Assembly: GCA_934202735.1 (NCBI GenBank) | Contig: CAKPYH010000004.1 | Coordinates: forward strand, 62,001-126,000 | Source: an uncultured Alphaproteobacteria bacterium | GTDB lineage: Bacteria; Pseudomonadota; Alphaproteobacteria; CAAHEQ01; UBA3637 | DNA: 64,000 nucleotides | Direction: 5' to 3' | Shown here: in pieces, positions 16,305 through 25,892 of the stretch | How the letters are laid out: the number at the start of each line of letters is the position of its first letter | Numbering within the stretch: position 1 is the stretch's first letter | Notes under the pieces: model-generated | What the model was told of the DNA's origin: nothing | The model's database searches: none | What the model saw: the letters and a program-made list of their open reading frames with translations, nothing else | Made by a program: the position numbers and the translations under genes

Positions 16305-17588
16305 ATGAAGAGGATACTTTTTTCGGCACAAGGTTTTGGATTTGGACCAACGGCTAAAGCAGCTGTTGTTGCCACGTGGCTTCAAAAATATAAGTCAGAT
16401 ATTGTAATGGATTTCATAGGATCTGGTTCTGCATATGAGTTGGCCCGATCGAGAAAAAGTATTTTTACAAATATATACAATGGCAAACAGTTGGCAACAA
16501 TTCGGGAAAAAATTAAAAACAAATATTATGATGCAGTTATTTCTGTTATGGCACCACAAATAACTTTGATAGCTCATGTTTTTCACATTCCTGTCTTTTT
16601 AATTGATAGTTTGTACTGGTTTTGGGATTGGAGACCTGATCGTATAGATTTCCTTTCGGCATTAAAAATTCAAACTCTTGAAGATATTTCTGCCATTTTT
16701 CAACAAATACATCCACACGAACAACAATTTTTAGCTCATCGCTATGCATCAATTTCGTATTTGCAGGCTTGTTTTGATGAAGAAAAATCTTCTCGTAATA
16801 TAAACCATATTAAAAGAAAAAAAATTATAGCACCTATAGTAGACACATCTTTTATTTCTAAAAAAGAAAGGAATAATGACAATACCGTGGTTTTAAGTTT
16901 TTGTGGACAATTTAATCCAATTGTTGATTCTGGAGAAGTATTGGATTATTGCAAACTTGTGCTAGCAGTAACCCGTGATGCATTTATTGACCTTTTGAAA
17001 AAAACAAACAATCGTTTACTTATTATTGGGCATCCTTATGTTATAGAGAATCTCCCTCAAATTATTAAATCACTACAATTTCCTGATGTAGATTGTGAAC
17101 ATCTTTGCTATCAAGATTACTATAAGACTATTAACTCGGCAGCAGCTATCATTGCTCCACCTTCTTTGACTACTTTCTATGAAAGTTGTGCGTATAACAA
17201 ATCGTTAATATTGTTGCCAGAGCAACATGACGGACATTGGCCAAACTTTAAAACAATTACTAGGTATGAGAGGAAAGAAAATACAATTTTCCCTGGAAAA
17301 ATGTTAACACCAATGATAACCGATTTAAATGGGATGAAAGAAAATGATATCAAGTCATTATATAAGAAAATCAGAAGTATAAACGAAAATCAAAATAATT
17401 CTCTGTTTATACAACTTAAAAATGCCTATACACAAATAATTAACGATATTTCGAATGCGAGTTATCGACAAACTCTTATGAAAAAGCAGAAGTTGTATTT
17501 TGAACATTATTTTTCATTACCGTCTACAAAGGCGGAGGAAATTATATTAGATATCAAGGAGTATCTGAATGAAAGTATTAGGAATTGA
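16305..17588 (+). CDS. GT-B-like transferase resembling cytosylglucuronate synthase
   Basis: A 427-residue protein with a glycosyltransferase-B layout. The N-terminal half reads GFGFGPTAKAAVVATWLQ, FIGSGSAYELA and HIPVFLIDSLYWFW, which matches the pattern of the cytosylglucuronate-synthase family (G.GxxGK, GxGS, GVPxxFVDSLxxLW). That family joins a pyrimidine base to glucuronate in nucleoside antibiotics such as blasticidin and mildiomycin. The C-terminal half has INSAAAIIAPPSLTTFYESC, a nucleotide-sugar-site pattern. The match is from memory of the family and needs a profile search; a generic glycosyltransferase is the alternative. Confidence 0.55.
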   Translation: MKRILFSAQGFGFGPTAKAAVVATWLQKYKSDIVMDFIGSGSAYELARSRKSIFTNIYNGKQLATIREKIKNKYYDAVISVMAPQITLIAHVFHIPVFLIDSLYWFWDWRPDRIDFLSALKIQTLEDISAIFQQIHPHEQQFLAHRYASISYLQACFDEEKSSRNINHIKRKKIIAPIVDTSFISKKERNNDNTVVLSFCGQFNPIVDSGEVLDYCKLVLAVTRDAFIDLLKKTNNRLLIIGHPYVIENLPQIIKSLQFPDVDCEHLCYQDYYKTINSAAAIIAPPSLTTFYESCAYNKSLILLPEQHDGHWPNFKTITRYERKENTIFPGKMLTPMITDLNGMKENDIKSLYKKIRSINENQNNSLFIQLKNAYTQIINDISNASYRQTLMKKQKLYFEHYFSLPSTKAEEIILDIKEYLNESIRN

Positions 17589-19689
17589 AGGTGAAATTGT
17601 TGAAGTAAAAAAACCAGTTCGCTTGGCTGTCATTGGTTGTGGCAGTCATGTATATAGGAATATTTTACCCTCTATACGCTTTATACCTAATGCTATTATA
17701 ACTGTTTTTTGTGATAAGAATACTGAAAAAGCAGAATTATTCGCAAAATATCATGGCGTCGAGACATGGTGCTGTTCAGCGGAAGAATTACTGAAAATGT
17801 TCCCAGAGAAATTTGATGCTTTGTTAGTAATTGTTGGTTTCTCCCCAGATACAGGAAAGCCTTTGTATTCTGAAATTGTCCCATCCTTCCTAAAGCGAGG
17901 AATTCCAGTTTGGATGGAAAAGCCACCCGCAGCATCTTGTGAAGAATTAGCTTCATTTGTGGCTGCTTCTAAACAAGGAAATACCTTTTTCCAGACTGGT
18001 TTTAAGATGATGTTTGCCCCCGCTCTACAACAAGTAAAAAAATTGATGAATTCTGATAAATTTGGCGTACCTCAATCATTTGATATATCTTATGCAGTTA
18101 GTTTTCCGTCAGACATTCGAGATCTCACAAATATTAATGCTAGAAGGTTCTTAGATGATATTGTCCACATTTTGTCCCAAATACAATTTCTATTTGGATG
18201 CCCATATAGAATGACAACTTTCAGAGGCGGAGAAAACGATGCTATAGCCATATTAGAGTATAAAAATGGTCTTACTGGTGCCATTCGAATATTAGGTGGA
18301 ATAAGCATTACAGGTCCTGCTGAATATTTAAGAATTGTTGGTACCTGTGATAAAGTAGATAACGGGACTCTTATTGAATTAAAAAACTCCGAAGAAATAA
18401 CTCTACATGAACCAGGAGATCCTGGCGCTTATGGAAGAGACTTTTCGTTTATTAGAACTGATGGAACACACACACATGTATGGAGCCCAAATCTTAGAAA
18501 ACCATTGGGAGCATTGAGTTTACACTCACATTCCTTGTATGGCTATATCAATGAGTTGTCTGCATTTGTAAACAGCGTTGAAAATAAAATTCCATCGATC
18601 GTTGCAGGTATAGAAGATACGCAAGCTATTATGAAAATGTACGATGCGTTTGCCGCAGATAACGCAAAGCCTCATATTCTCTCAAAGAAAATACGCACAA
18701 GTACTTTACCTGATACTATTTCAATTATAGAGGAGTTTACGTGTGACAATTGTTATGGACGTATGTATGTTAAGGATGGCTGGACGGCCAAGTGTGAAAA
18801 TTGTGGCAAGACGGTTCAACTAATAAAATTTGAAAATAGATGGTCTCAAACTTCAGTCCGCAGAATTTTAAAGGATGTGTTAGAAAATCTTTCTATTGTT
18901 CCAGAGACTTTAGATGCATGCCTTAAGTATAATAAGGGTATTGCAAAAGATAATTATAGAAGATGTTTTGTTGATCTTCGCGTAAAGAAAAACGCAAAGA
19001 AAACTTATGATTATTTTATAAAAATAGCAAAAAATCCGAATGATATCTTTCCAGAGACTGAATATAAAGCTTTATCTCTGTTAAAAAGTCTTCCCTTTGT
19101 TCCTTCTGTATATGGGAAACCAAATCCTAAATATATTATTCAGCAATATATTGATGGCATAACTCTTTATTCGTTATTGAAAACAAATTTTGAGTCCTGC
19201 AAAGATATTCTATTAAAATCGGTAAAATGTTTGGCTGATTTTCATAAGACCTTTCGAAAAAGTGGTAAAAAACCATTTGGGTATGTCCATGGAGATATAG
19301 ATCCGTGGCAAATTATTGTAGAAAAAGATGGTAATATAACAATTATAGATTGGGAAGACTTTAAAAAGGATGGTAATCAAATACATGACATCTTAAATTT
19401 TGTATTCATGGTTGGTGTTATTTATCTAGGTGAGAATACATCTGCTAAAGAAAAAGCAGAAATAATTCTGTATCAGAAATCGAAATTAACTGAATTAATT
19501 TTTGACATGCTTTCTACTTATTCCGAGGAAACATTAATCCCTGTAAAAGACATAATTGATGAGATTCCATGTTATGCTAAAAATCGGCTTATTAGACTTC
19601 AAAAAATGTCAAGACCATCTGAAAATTTCATATATTCCTACCTTTTAAACGTTTGCAAAAAGGATATTGTATGGAAGAAAACCCAATAA
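17569..19689 (+). CDS. Gfo/Idh/MocA oxidoreductase fused to zinc ribbon and APH-like kinase
   Basis: A three-part fusion of 706 residues. Residues 1 to about 375: NAD(P)-dependent sugar oxidoreductase, with GCGSHV at 23-28 and the EKP motif at 117-119. Around 391-410: CDNC and CENCGK, a zinc ribbon. From about 425: an aminoglycoside-phosphotransferase/choline-kinase-like domain, with the catalytic HGDIDPWQ near 572 and metal-binding IDWED near 593. The start overlaps the preceding gene by 20 bases. Oxidation of a sugar hydroxyl before transamination by the DegT protein is the obvious role of the first part; the kinase could phosphorylate the product or an intermediate. Confidence 0.82.
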   Translation: MKVLGIEGEIVEVKKPVRLAVIGCGSHVYRNILPSIRFIPNAIITVFCDKNTEKAELFAKYHGVETWCCSAEELLKMFPEKFDALLVIVGFSPDTGKPLYSEIVPSFLKRGIPVWMEKPPAASCEELASFVAASKQGNTFFQTGFKMMFAPALQQVKKLMNSDKFGVPQSFDISYAVSFPSDIRDLTNINARRFLDDIVHILSQIQFLFGCPYRMTTFRGGENDAIAILEYKNGLTGAIRILGGISITGPAEYLRIVGTCDKVDNGTLIELKNSEEITLHEPGDPGAYGRDFSFIRTDGTHTHVWSPNLRKPLGALSLHSHSLYGYINELSAFVNSVENKIPSIVAGIEDTQAIMKMYDAFAADNAKPHILSKKIRTSTLPDTISIIEEFTCDNCYGRMYVKDGWTAKCENCGKTVQLIKFENRWSQTSVRRILKDVLENLSIVPETLDACLKYNKGIAKDNYRRCFVDLRVKKNAKKTYDYFIKIAKNPNDIFPETEYKALSLLKSLPFVPSVYGKPNPKYIIQQYIDGITLYSLLKTNFESCKDILLKSVKCLADFHKTFRKSGKKPFGYVHGDIDPWQIIVEKDGNITIIDWEDFKKDGNQIHDILNFVFMVGVIYLGENTSAKEKAEIILYQKSKLTELIFDMLSTYSEETLIPVKDIIDEIPCYAKNRLIRLQKMSRPSENFIYSYLLNVCKKDIVWKKTQ

Positions 19690-21137
19690 AAAAGTATGAT
19701 ACAATAATTATTGGAGCAGGTCCAGCAGGGGCATTTTCGGCAATTTCATTAGCAAAAAGAGGCCTTAATGTCTTATTGTTGGAAAAAGGTGGAACTTTTT
19801 CGGACAATTTATGCAAACATTTTGTAAAGCAATCATTCGATTCATCTTTAAAAGAACCCTATTGTTGTCATCAACAATGTTTGTCTGGATTTGGAGGAGC
19901 GGCTCTCCATTTTGAAGCCAATTTCGATAATTATCCTTATAACAATAATATTGATAAGCAGCGTATAAAAGACTTCACATTTTCTTCTTCTCTACAATCC
20001 GTTCTTGGTGAAAAAACTGAATTATATATTTCAAAATTCTATGATTTTATGTTTGATGCAGCTTTGGAAAAAACGGACACATTCTCGATAGATTCTGTTT
20101 CTCACTACGTCAAAATTAGTTCATCAGGAACAATCCCTGTAAATTTAGCGAATATAAGAAAAATAGTAACTTGTTTAGAAAAAAACATTATACTATATAA
20201 AGTTCAATACTTGACGAAGAGAAATGTTACGACTATTCAGCGAACAGGAAATTATTTTTTAGTTTCGTGTTTAAGAGATGGTGGAATATCCGGAGATGAA
20301 AATAGTGAAAGTGAACTTTTCCTTGGAAGTACCGTAATAGTCGCTACGGGGTATCGTAGTATGCCTTTTGTATTTAATTTAATCAAAGAACATAAATTAA
20401 GTCATACTTTTCCAGATGATGTTGAATTAGGATTTAGGCTTGAAACTCCATCAGTTTATGCAGAAAAAATACTGGGCACTCAATATAATCCAAGAGTTAA
20501 GAGTCTTTGTGGAAAACACAGGACTTTTTGTATCTGTTCTGGTGGACGAATAATGAAATATCCATTTTCATGGGAAAGCAAAAATTTTGTTCTAGACGGA
20601 CAACACGCATATACACAGAAAGGAAATAAAACGAATTTTTCCCTATTATCTAAAGTCAAAGTTCCCGCAAATAAAAACAGTTATGAATACGTACATGATT
20701 TTGTGGAAAGCGCTAATAAACTAACACCTGGTTTCATCCCTGTTCAAAAATTACTTGATTACATAAACAAAAAAGCATCATCACAGAAAGAAATTGAGAA
20801 GCTATCTCTAACAATTTGCGGTTGTTCGGCAACGAATTTATTATCTCTAGTCCAAAAATATTCTATTCAACTTGATTGGTTTTTATCTTTTGCTAACGAT
20901 ATGTTACCCAAACCAAAAGAATTTTACGATTCAACACTTTTGTTAGCTCCATCGGTTGTTAAATATGCACCTAGAATTTCTTTAAATGGAACTGAGAGCA
21001 GCATTAAAGGATTATATTTTATTGGAGATGCCTGTGGCTTAGTTTCTGGAATTTCTGCGGCTGGTGCAATGGGATTAATGGCCGCAGATCAAATTATAGA
21101 AAGTAAATTAAAAAAAGGAGATTTTCATAATGAATAA
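19653..21137 (+). CDS. FAD-dependent oxidoreductase
   Basis: A 494-residue flavoprotein. N-terminal dinucleotide motif GAGPAG at 15-20, glutamate ending the second strand in VLLLEKGG, and near the C-terminus GLYFIGDACGLVSGISAAGA, the FAD-binding GD motif. The central part, with VATGYRS, fits the HI0933-like or geranylgeranyl-reductase-like flavoproteins found in biosynthetic clusters. It overlaps the preceding gene by 37 bases and the next by 8, so translation is coupled. Substrate unknown. Confidence 0.82.
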   Translation: MQKGYCMEENPIKKYDTIIIGAGPAGAFSAISLAKRGLNVLLLEKGGTFSDNLCKHFVKQSFDSSLKEPYCCHQQCLSGFGGAALHFEANFDNYPYNNNIDKQRIKDFTFSSSLQSVLGEKTELYISKFYDFMFDAALEKTDTFSIDSVSHYVKISSSGTIPVNLANIRKIVTCLEKNIILYKVQYLTKRNVTTIQRTGNYFLVSCLRDGGISGDENSESELFLGSTVIVATGYRSMPFVFNLIKEHKLSHTFPDDVELGFRLETPSVYAEKILGTQYNPRVKSLCGKHRTFCICSGGRIMKYPFSWESKNFVLDGQHAYTQKGNKTNFSLLSKVKVPANKNSYEYVHDFVESANKLTPGFIPVQKLLDYINKKASSQKEIEKLSLTICGCSATNLLSLVQKYSIQLDWFLSFANDMLPKPKEFYDSTLLLAPSVVKYAPRISLNGTESSIKGLYFIGDACGLVSGISAAGAMGLMAADQIIESKLKKGDFHNE

Positions 21138-22320
21138 TACTATGTCTTTTTTATATCCCGTCCTAACTGAAAAACATTTATCTGCTATCCAGAAATGCTT
21201 CTTGGAAAATGACATATCGTTTCCAAAAGAAAATGGTATTACACGAGTACTAGAAGAAAAACTGAAACAGTTTTTTGGTGTTGATTATTTATTAACGATG
21301 AACAATGGAACTTCTACTCTTCATTCTGCTTTTTTTGCAATCGGGGATGGATTTAATCCCTCAAAAGCCTTAGAAGGCAAAGAATTATTGTGTCCTTCTT
21401 ATACTTGGTGGGCCTCAATTTTACCAGCAGTTAATTGTGGAGCTACAATTAATTTTGTCGAGATTAATGAAGAGACTTTAACTATGGATCCTCAAGATGT
21501 AGAAAGAAAAATTAACAGCAAAACGGCGGCAATTGTTATTCCTCACCTCTTTGGACAAGTTTCGAATTTAGATGAAATAGGTCATATTTCAAAATCACAT
21601 CATATTCCAGTAATTGAAGACGCATCTCATGTTTTGGGATCTTATTGGAGAAATAAACCTGTTGGAACACTTTTTGATATAGGTTGCTTTAGTATGCAAG
21701 CTGGAAAGCCTTTATGCGCCGGAGAGGGAGGAATTTTTTTAACAAAGAACAAGCGTTATTATGAACGCGCACTACTATTAGGTCATTATGAAAGGGCTAG
21801 AAAAGCGTTAACTTCTTTTGTTGATTATGCACATATTGGGCTTGGATTTAAATACAGAATCAGTCCTCTTTCTGCTGCACTAGCTTGTGTTGAATTTGAT
21901 GAATTAGTAGATCGGTTAAGAAAAGAAAACGAACTTCACAAAACGTTCTATTCAGCCTTAGAAAAAATTCCTTTCATCAAAGTGCCAAGACAAAATTCTT
22001 CTCTTTTTCAGCCAGGAGGACATTTCAGCTATAGAGTCTTAATAGACATGGAAGATCTTTCGATATCCAAAGAGAGTTTGATATCAATATTGAATAAGAG
22101 GAGGGTTCCTTTTGAAAATGAATTCTATCCTCTCCTCCACACATTTAAAGCATTCGAGGATAAAGCTGTAAATTTTGGGTATGGAAAATTAGCAAGAACA
22201 GAGGCTCTTTACAAAAATTCCTTTGCAATGCCTATCTTTCGTGTGGGCACATCTACAGAGGCAATTTTAAAGTGTGTAGAAACTTTAGAAAAAACGCTAT
22301 CAGAGTTTAGAAAAAAGTGA
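21130..22320 (+). CDS. DegT/DnrJ/EryC1 PLP-dependent aminotransferase
   Basis: A 396-residue aminotransferase of the DegT family that puts an amino group on keto-sugars. Seen: NNGTSTLHSAFFAIG, CPSYTWWASILPA, IPVIEDASH, and the PLP-lysine segment FSMQAGKPLCAGEGG with the Lys near residue 194. The last gene of the operon; pairs logically with the Gfo/Idh dehydrogenase. No clear terminator in the 140-base gap before the convergent glyS gene. Confidence 0.9.
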   Translation: MNNTMSFLYPVLTEKHLSAIQKCFLENDISFPKENGITRVLEEKLKQFFGVDYLLTMNNGTSTLHSAFFAIGDGFNPSKALEGKELLCPSYTWWASILPAVNCGATINFVEINEETLTMDPQDVERKINSKTAAIVIPHLFGQVSNLDEIGHISKSHHIPVIEDASHVLGSYWRNKPVGTLFDIGCFSMQAGKPLCAGEGGIFLTKNKRYYERALLLGHYERARKALTSFVDYAHIGLGFKYRISPLSAALACVEFDELVDRLRKENELHKTFYSALEKIPFIKVPRQNSSLFQPGGHFSYRVLIDMEDLSISKESLISILNKRRVPFENEFYPLLHTFKAFEDKAVNFGYGKLARTEALYKNSFAMPIFRVGTSTEAILKCVETLEKTLSEFRKK

Positions 22321-22464
22321 TCTGTATACCAGCTACATGGTTAATTTGCGTAATTGACTACACAAAAACTTACTCAACTGACCGACTTATGAGAACATGA
22401 GATGGAGTAGAACTACCTGAAATTAAGTGATCTTGCCCGTATAAACCAATCAATTTTTATGAGA

Positions 22465-24534
22465 TCAAACTATAAATTGGTGCATTAAGCTTGATATGTC
22501 CCCCAAAAGGTAAACTCTGTTCCTGTGTTCTTCATTATTATCCTTTGATAAGATCATGTTATTATCAAAAAACACGTTAACTAATTTACAGCACCCATAC
22601 ATAACATTGACAAAAGAAATATAATCACTTTCCTTTAAATGATTTTTTGCCAAATCTTTAACCTTATTATATGCATCAAAAACAGCTTGCTCATCAGGAT
22701 TTTCAATCAAAGTAGCATTGAATGTTTGTTGTCTTTCTTCTTTTGATATTAAGTTATCAATTCGTTGTAACGTTTGTGTGAAGGTTTGAAATTGCTCCGT
22801 AGAAAGTAAAGACGTAATGGTTGAAGCTTTCTTTTCAATTGTAACAACATTAATAGAGGATAAATCAATTCTATTAATCACGTCCGTAATAGAATATTTT
22901 AAATCCTCAGCCAACATAATGGACAGACGTTGTTTACTGAAAGAAATTACATAATTAACGAACTCTTCTTTTGTCGTTTTTTCCATGGTATAGAAATCAT
23001 GATAAAGATCGGCAAGTTGAGAAACAACATCACTCAATGTCAGATCAAAATTAAATTTACGTATTATTGATAAAACACCAATAGTCAAACGTCGTAAGGC
23101 AAAAGGATCTTGAGACCCTGTAGGTCTTAAATTTACAGCACATAAACCCAGAATAGTATCCAGTTTATCTGAAATAGCCATAACAGCTCCAAATTCAGAT
23201 TTAGGTAACATATCATTAGCAAAACAGGGGCGATATTGATCTTCAATAGCGCAGCTTATTTCTTCGGAGTATCCTTCTTCTCTTGCATAAATTCCTCCCA
23301 TAATTCCCTGAAGTTCTGAAAATTCACCAACAACGGCAGAAACTAAATCAGCTTTAAAAATTGGAGTAATAGTATTAATATTTTCCGATAAATTAAGTTT
23401 CAATTCTTTAGCCAAATAATTAGCAATTTTAGAAACTCGTTTCATTTTTTCTACGTAATTACCAAGCTTTGTCTGAAATATGACATTAACCAACTTTTTA
23501 GACTTATCCATAAGAGTTGTATTTTTATCCTCTTTATAGAAAAATTCGCCATCCTTTAAACGTGCTGTTAGCACGCGTTGGTTTCCTTTGATGACATTCT
23601 CCATGCAGTAATTATCACCGTTTCTGACAAAGACAAACTGATTTATGAGCTTTCCATCCTTATAAACAGGAAAATATCTTTGATGATCTTTCATTGGGGT
23701 AATAATAATAGGATCTGGAAGAGACAAAAATGATCTATCAAAATAGCCAACGGCAACAGTTGGATATTCAACGAGGTTTACAATCTCTTCTAACAGATCA
23801 TCATCAACAGAAACTTGAATACCATTATCAGATTCAATTTTTTTAATTTGTTGTAAAATTAAATTTTTCCTTTCTTTTTGATCAATAATAACAAAAGCTT
23901 TTTTCTGTTGTTCAAAATAGTTATCAACAGAGGAAACATCAAATGGCATGTCAGCCAAAGTCCGATGTCCAAATGTAAAATTTGAACTTGATAAAAACTC
24001 CAAGGAGAAATTAAGAGAAGTCTTTCCTAAAAAAGCTAACACCCATCGAATAGGACGTATAAATTTACCAACAAAAACATTCCAACGCATAGGATTCGGT
24101 TGATAAATGGACATTATAAGTTTTGGTAGAACATTTTCTAATACAGATATGGTATTCTTGGCAGCTGTTTTTTGTTTTGCAAAAATATAATCTACCCCTT
24201 TGATCGCAGCAATATAAGTATCTTCAATCTTTAACTTTCTGCCTTGTAAAAAACCCTCAAAGGCTTTAGTTATATTTCCATGTTCATCATAAGCATTTGC
24301 CTTTGCAGGTCCTTTTATATCCAGTTCTTGTTCAGAAATCTGTGTAGCAATAGAACTTATATATAAAACCAACCTTCTAGGAGTGTGAAAAACCTGTAAT
24401 CCATCAAACAATATTAAATTATCTACAAGTGCCTTTTCTATGTTTTCTTTCAAACTATTAGCCATATCTTTTACATACTGAGCTGGAATTTCCTCAATTC
24501 CAATTTCGAGTACAAATTTATCTTGTGACATCAT
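22465..24534 (-). CDS. glyS: Glycyl-tRNA synthetase beta subunit
   Basis: The 689-residue beta chain of the bacterial tetrameric GlyRS; it binds tRNA-Gly and includes the HD-like domain and C-terminal anticodon region. Diagnostic N-terminus LEIGIEEIPAQYVKDM, then RRLVLYIS, ITPMKDHQRYFPV and the DKLDTILGLCAVNLRPTGSQ segment. Starts after GAGGAG, 12 bases downstream of glyQ. The base composition is AT-rich like the biosynthetic island and unlike secD or RNase J. Confidence 0.95.
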   Translation of the reverse strand: MMSQDKFVLEIGIEEIPAQYVKDMANSLKENIEKALVDNLILFDGLQVFHTPRRLVLYISSIATQISEQELDIKGPAKANAYDEHGNITKAFEGFLQGRKLKIEDTYIAAIKGVDYIFAKQKTAAKNTISVLENVLPKLIMSIYQPNPMRWNVFVGKFIRPIRWVLAFLGKTSLNFSLEFLSSSNFTFGHRTLADMPFDVSSVDNYFEQQKKAFVIIDQKERKNLILQQIKKIESDNGIQVSVDDDLLEEIVNLVEYPTVAVGYFDRSFLSLPDPIIITPMKDHQRYFPVYKDGKLINQFVFVRNGDNYCMENVIKGNQRVLTARLKDGEFFYKEDKNTTLMDKSKKLVNVIFQTKLGNYVEKMKRVSKIANYLAKELKLNLSENINTITPIFKADLVSAVVGEFSELQGIMGGIYAREEGYSEEISCAIEDQYRPCFANDMLPKSEFGAVMAISDKLDTILGLCAVNLRPTGSQDPFALRRLTIGVLSIIRKFNFDLTLSDVVSQLADLYHDFYTMEKTTKEEFVNYVISFSKQRLSIMLAEDLKYSITDVINRIDLSSINVVTIEKKASTITSLLSTEQFQTFTQTLQRIDNLISKEERQQTFNATLIENPDEQAVFDAYNKVKDLAKNHLKESDYISFVNVMYGCCKLVNVFFDNNMILSKDNNEEHRNRVYLLGDISSLMHQFIV

Positions 24535-24546
24535 TTAAAAACTCCT

Positions 24547-25389
24547 CTAACATTCTTTTGACAAATACAATTTTGCAATTTCTTTCATTACATTTCTAAT
24601 ACGAGCAATATAATTAGCGCGCTCAGTCACACTAATAGCTCCTTTAGCATCTAACACATTAAAGGTATGGGAACATTTTAAGGCAAAATCATATGCAGTA
24701 TATATGTTTTCTAAAGCCACCAACCGTTTTGCTTCTTTTTCGTAATTATTAAAGTCCAACAAAAGTTGTTTATCGTCGCATAGTTCAAAACAATACTTAG
24801 AATGATCATATTCTCTCTGATGATAAATCTCCCCATATGTTTCTGCAGGACTGTACTGAAGATCGTATACATTTTCAACATTTTGAAGATACATTGCTAT
24901 TCTCTCAAGTCCATAGGTAATTTCTACGGTAATTGGCTTACATGTCATTCCCCCAATTTCCTGAAAGAATGTAAACTGGGTAATCTCCATTCCATCTAAC
25001 CATACCTCCCATCCTTTTCCAAAAGCCCCAAGAGTTGGAGATTCCCAATTGTCTTCGACGAACCTAATGTCGTGTTCTTTCTTATTAAATCCAATAAACT
25101 CAAGGCTTTTAATATAAATGTCGACAATATCTATCGGAGAAGGTTTTATAATAACTTGAAATTGGTGATGTTGATAAAGACGGTTAGGATTATCTCCATA
25201 ACGTCCATCAGCAGGACGTCTTGAAGGTTCAACGTATGCTCGCGCAAGCTTTTTATTTCCGAGCGAGCCAAAAAACGTCAAGGGATTCATAGTACCTGCA
25301 CCCTTTTCAACATCGTATGGTTCCCCAATGGTGCACCCTTGTTCTTTCCAAAAATCACGTAGTTTTAATTTTAGTTCCTGAAAATCCAT
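24547..25389 (-). CDS. glyQ: Glycyl-tRNA synthetase alpha subunit
   Basis: The 280-residue catalytic alpha chain of tetrameric GlyRS. Signatures: [64 protein letters not shown]. Normal length. First gene of the glyQ-glyS operon with a near-consensus promoter. Together with the dimeric GlyRS at 12.8-14.2 kb this gives two structurally unrelated enzymes for the same reaction within 12.6 kb. Confidence 0.96.
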   Translation of the reverse strand: MDFQELKLKLRDFWKEQGCTIGEPYDVEKGAGTMNPLTFFGSLGNKKLARAYVEPSRRPADGRYGDNPNRLYQHHQFQVIIKPSPIDIVDIYIKSLEFIGFNKKEHDIRFVEDNWESPTLGAFGKGWEVWLDGMEITQFTFFQEIGGMTCKPITVEITYGLERIAMYLQNVENVYDLQYSPAETYGEIYHQREYDHSKYCFELCDDKQLLLDFNNYEKEAKRLVALENIYTAYDFALKCSHTFNVLDAKGAISVTERANYIARIRNVMKEIAKLYLSKEC

Positions 25390-25422
25390 CGTTTACCTCG
25401 TCAAAATATAAAATCTCTTAGG

Positions 25423-25451
25423 ATGATACACAAAAATAAGCCACTTGTCAA
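25423..25451 (-). promoter_or_regulatory. Sigma70-type promoter for glyQ-glyS
   Basis: Minus strand: -35 TTGACA (25446-25451), 17-bp spacer, -10 TATCAT (25423-25428), 34 bases before the glyQ start. The -35 lies about 49 bases from the last prophage gene. Confidence 0.75.
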
Positions 25452-25499
25452 TAATTTAGTAAAAAAATCCATTTATTTTTAACACATACAGATAACATA

Positions 25500-25697
25500 T
25501 TAAAGAAATTCACATAAATCATCGTAAACCACATTGTTTCTATCAATTTGACGGACAGTTTCCGGGGTGTCGTGTTCATAATCCGCATACACAGGTTCGT
25601 ATAAAAGGCAAAAATCACCGTTTATATTTGTTGTGCAACCGCTTAACGCGCTTAAGGCTAGCCAGGCTATCCCGACTTCTTTTAGCTGTTTTGACAT
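25500..25697 (-). CDS. Rz1-like outer-membrane spanin lipoprotein
   Basis: A 65-residue protein with an N-terminal hydrophobic segment and lipobox LSGC (Cys21), followed by a short periplasmic part ending VRQIDRNNVVYDDLCEFL, a pattern common in phage o-spanins of this kind. It overlaps the end of the Rz-like gene in another frame, the classic Rz/Rz1 nested arrangement. With Rz it would fuse inner and outer membrane at lysis. Confidence 0.75.
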   Translation of the reverse strand: MSKQLKEVGIAWLALSALSGCTTNINGDFCLLYEPVYADYEHDTPETVRQIDRNNVVYDDLCEFL

Positions 25698-25836
25698 TGT
25701 CCATTGCTCCTTTCATGACTTTCACTTGTTCTGTTTCCTTGCCGCGCCGATAGCCGAGTATGTATAAAACAGCCACGGCTCCGGCGATTATCCAATATTT
25801 TGTTTTATTCCAAGCTGTCATTATGAGTGTTAACAT
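25615..25836 (-). CDS. Rz-like inner-membrane spanin
   Basis: A 73-residue protein with one N-terminal membrane helix (WIIAGAVAVLYILGY), then a charged helical tail with coiled-coil character. Short for an i-spanin. It overlaps the Rz1-like gene by 83 bases in a different frame. The gene is the last but one of the lysis module. Confidence 0.68.
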   Translation of the reverse strand: MLTLIMTAWNKTKYWIIAGAVAVLYILGYRRGKETEQVKVMKGAMDNVKTAKRSRDSLASLKRVKRLHNKYKR

Positions 25837-25892
25837 TATTTTTTCCTTTCTTTTTTTGAATTGATATGTTACTTTCTCCTCAGGAGTATAAA

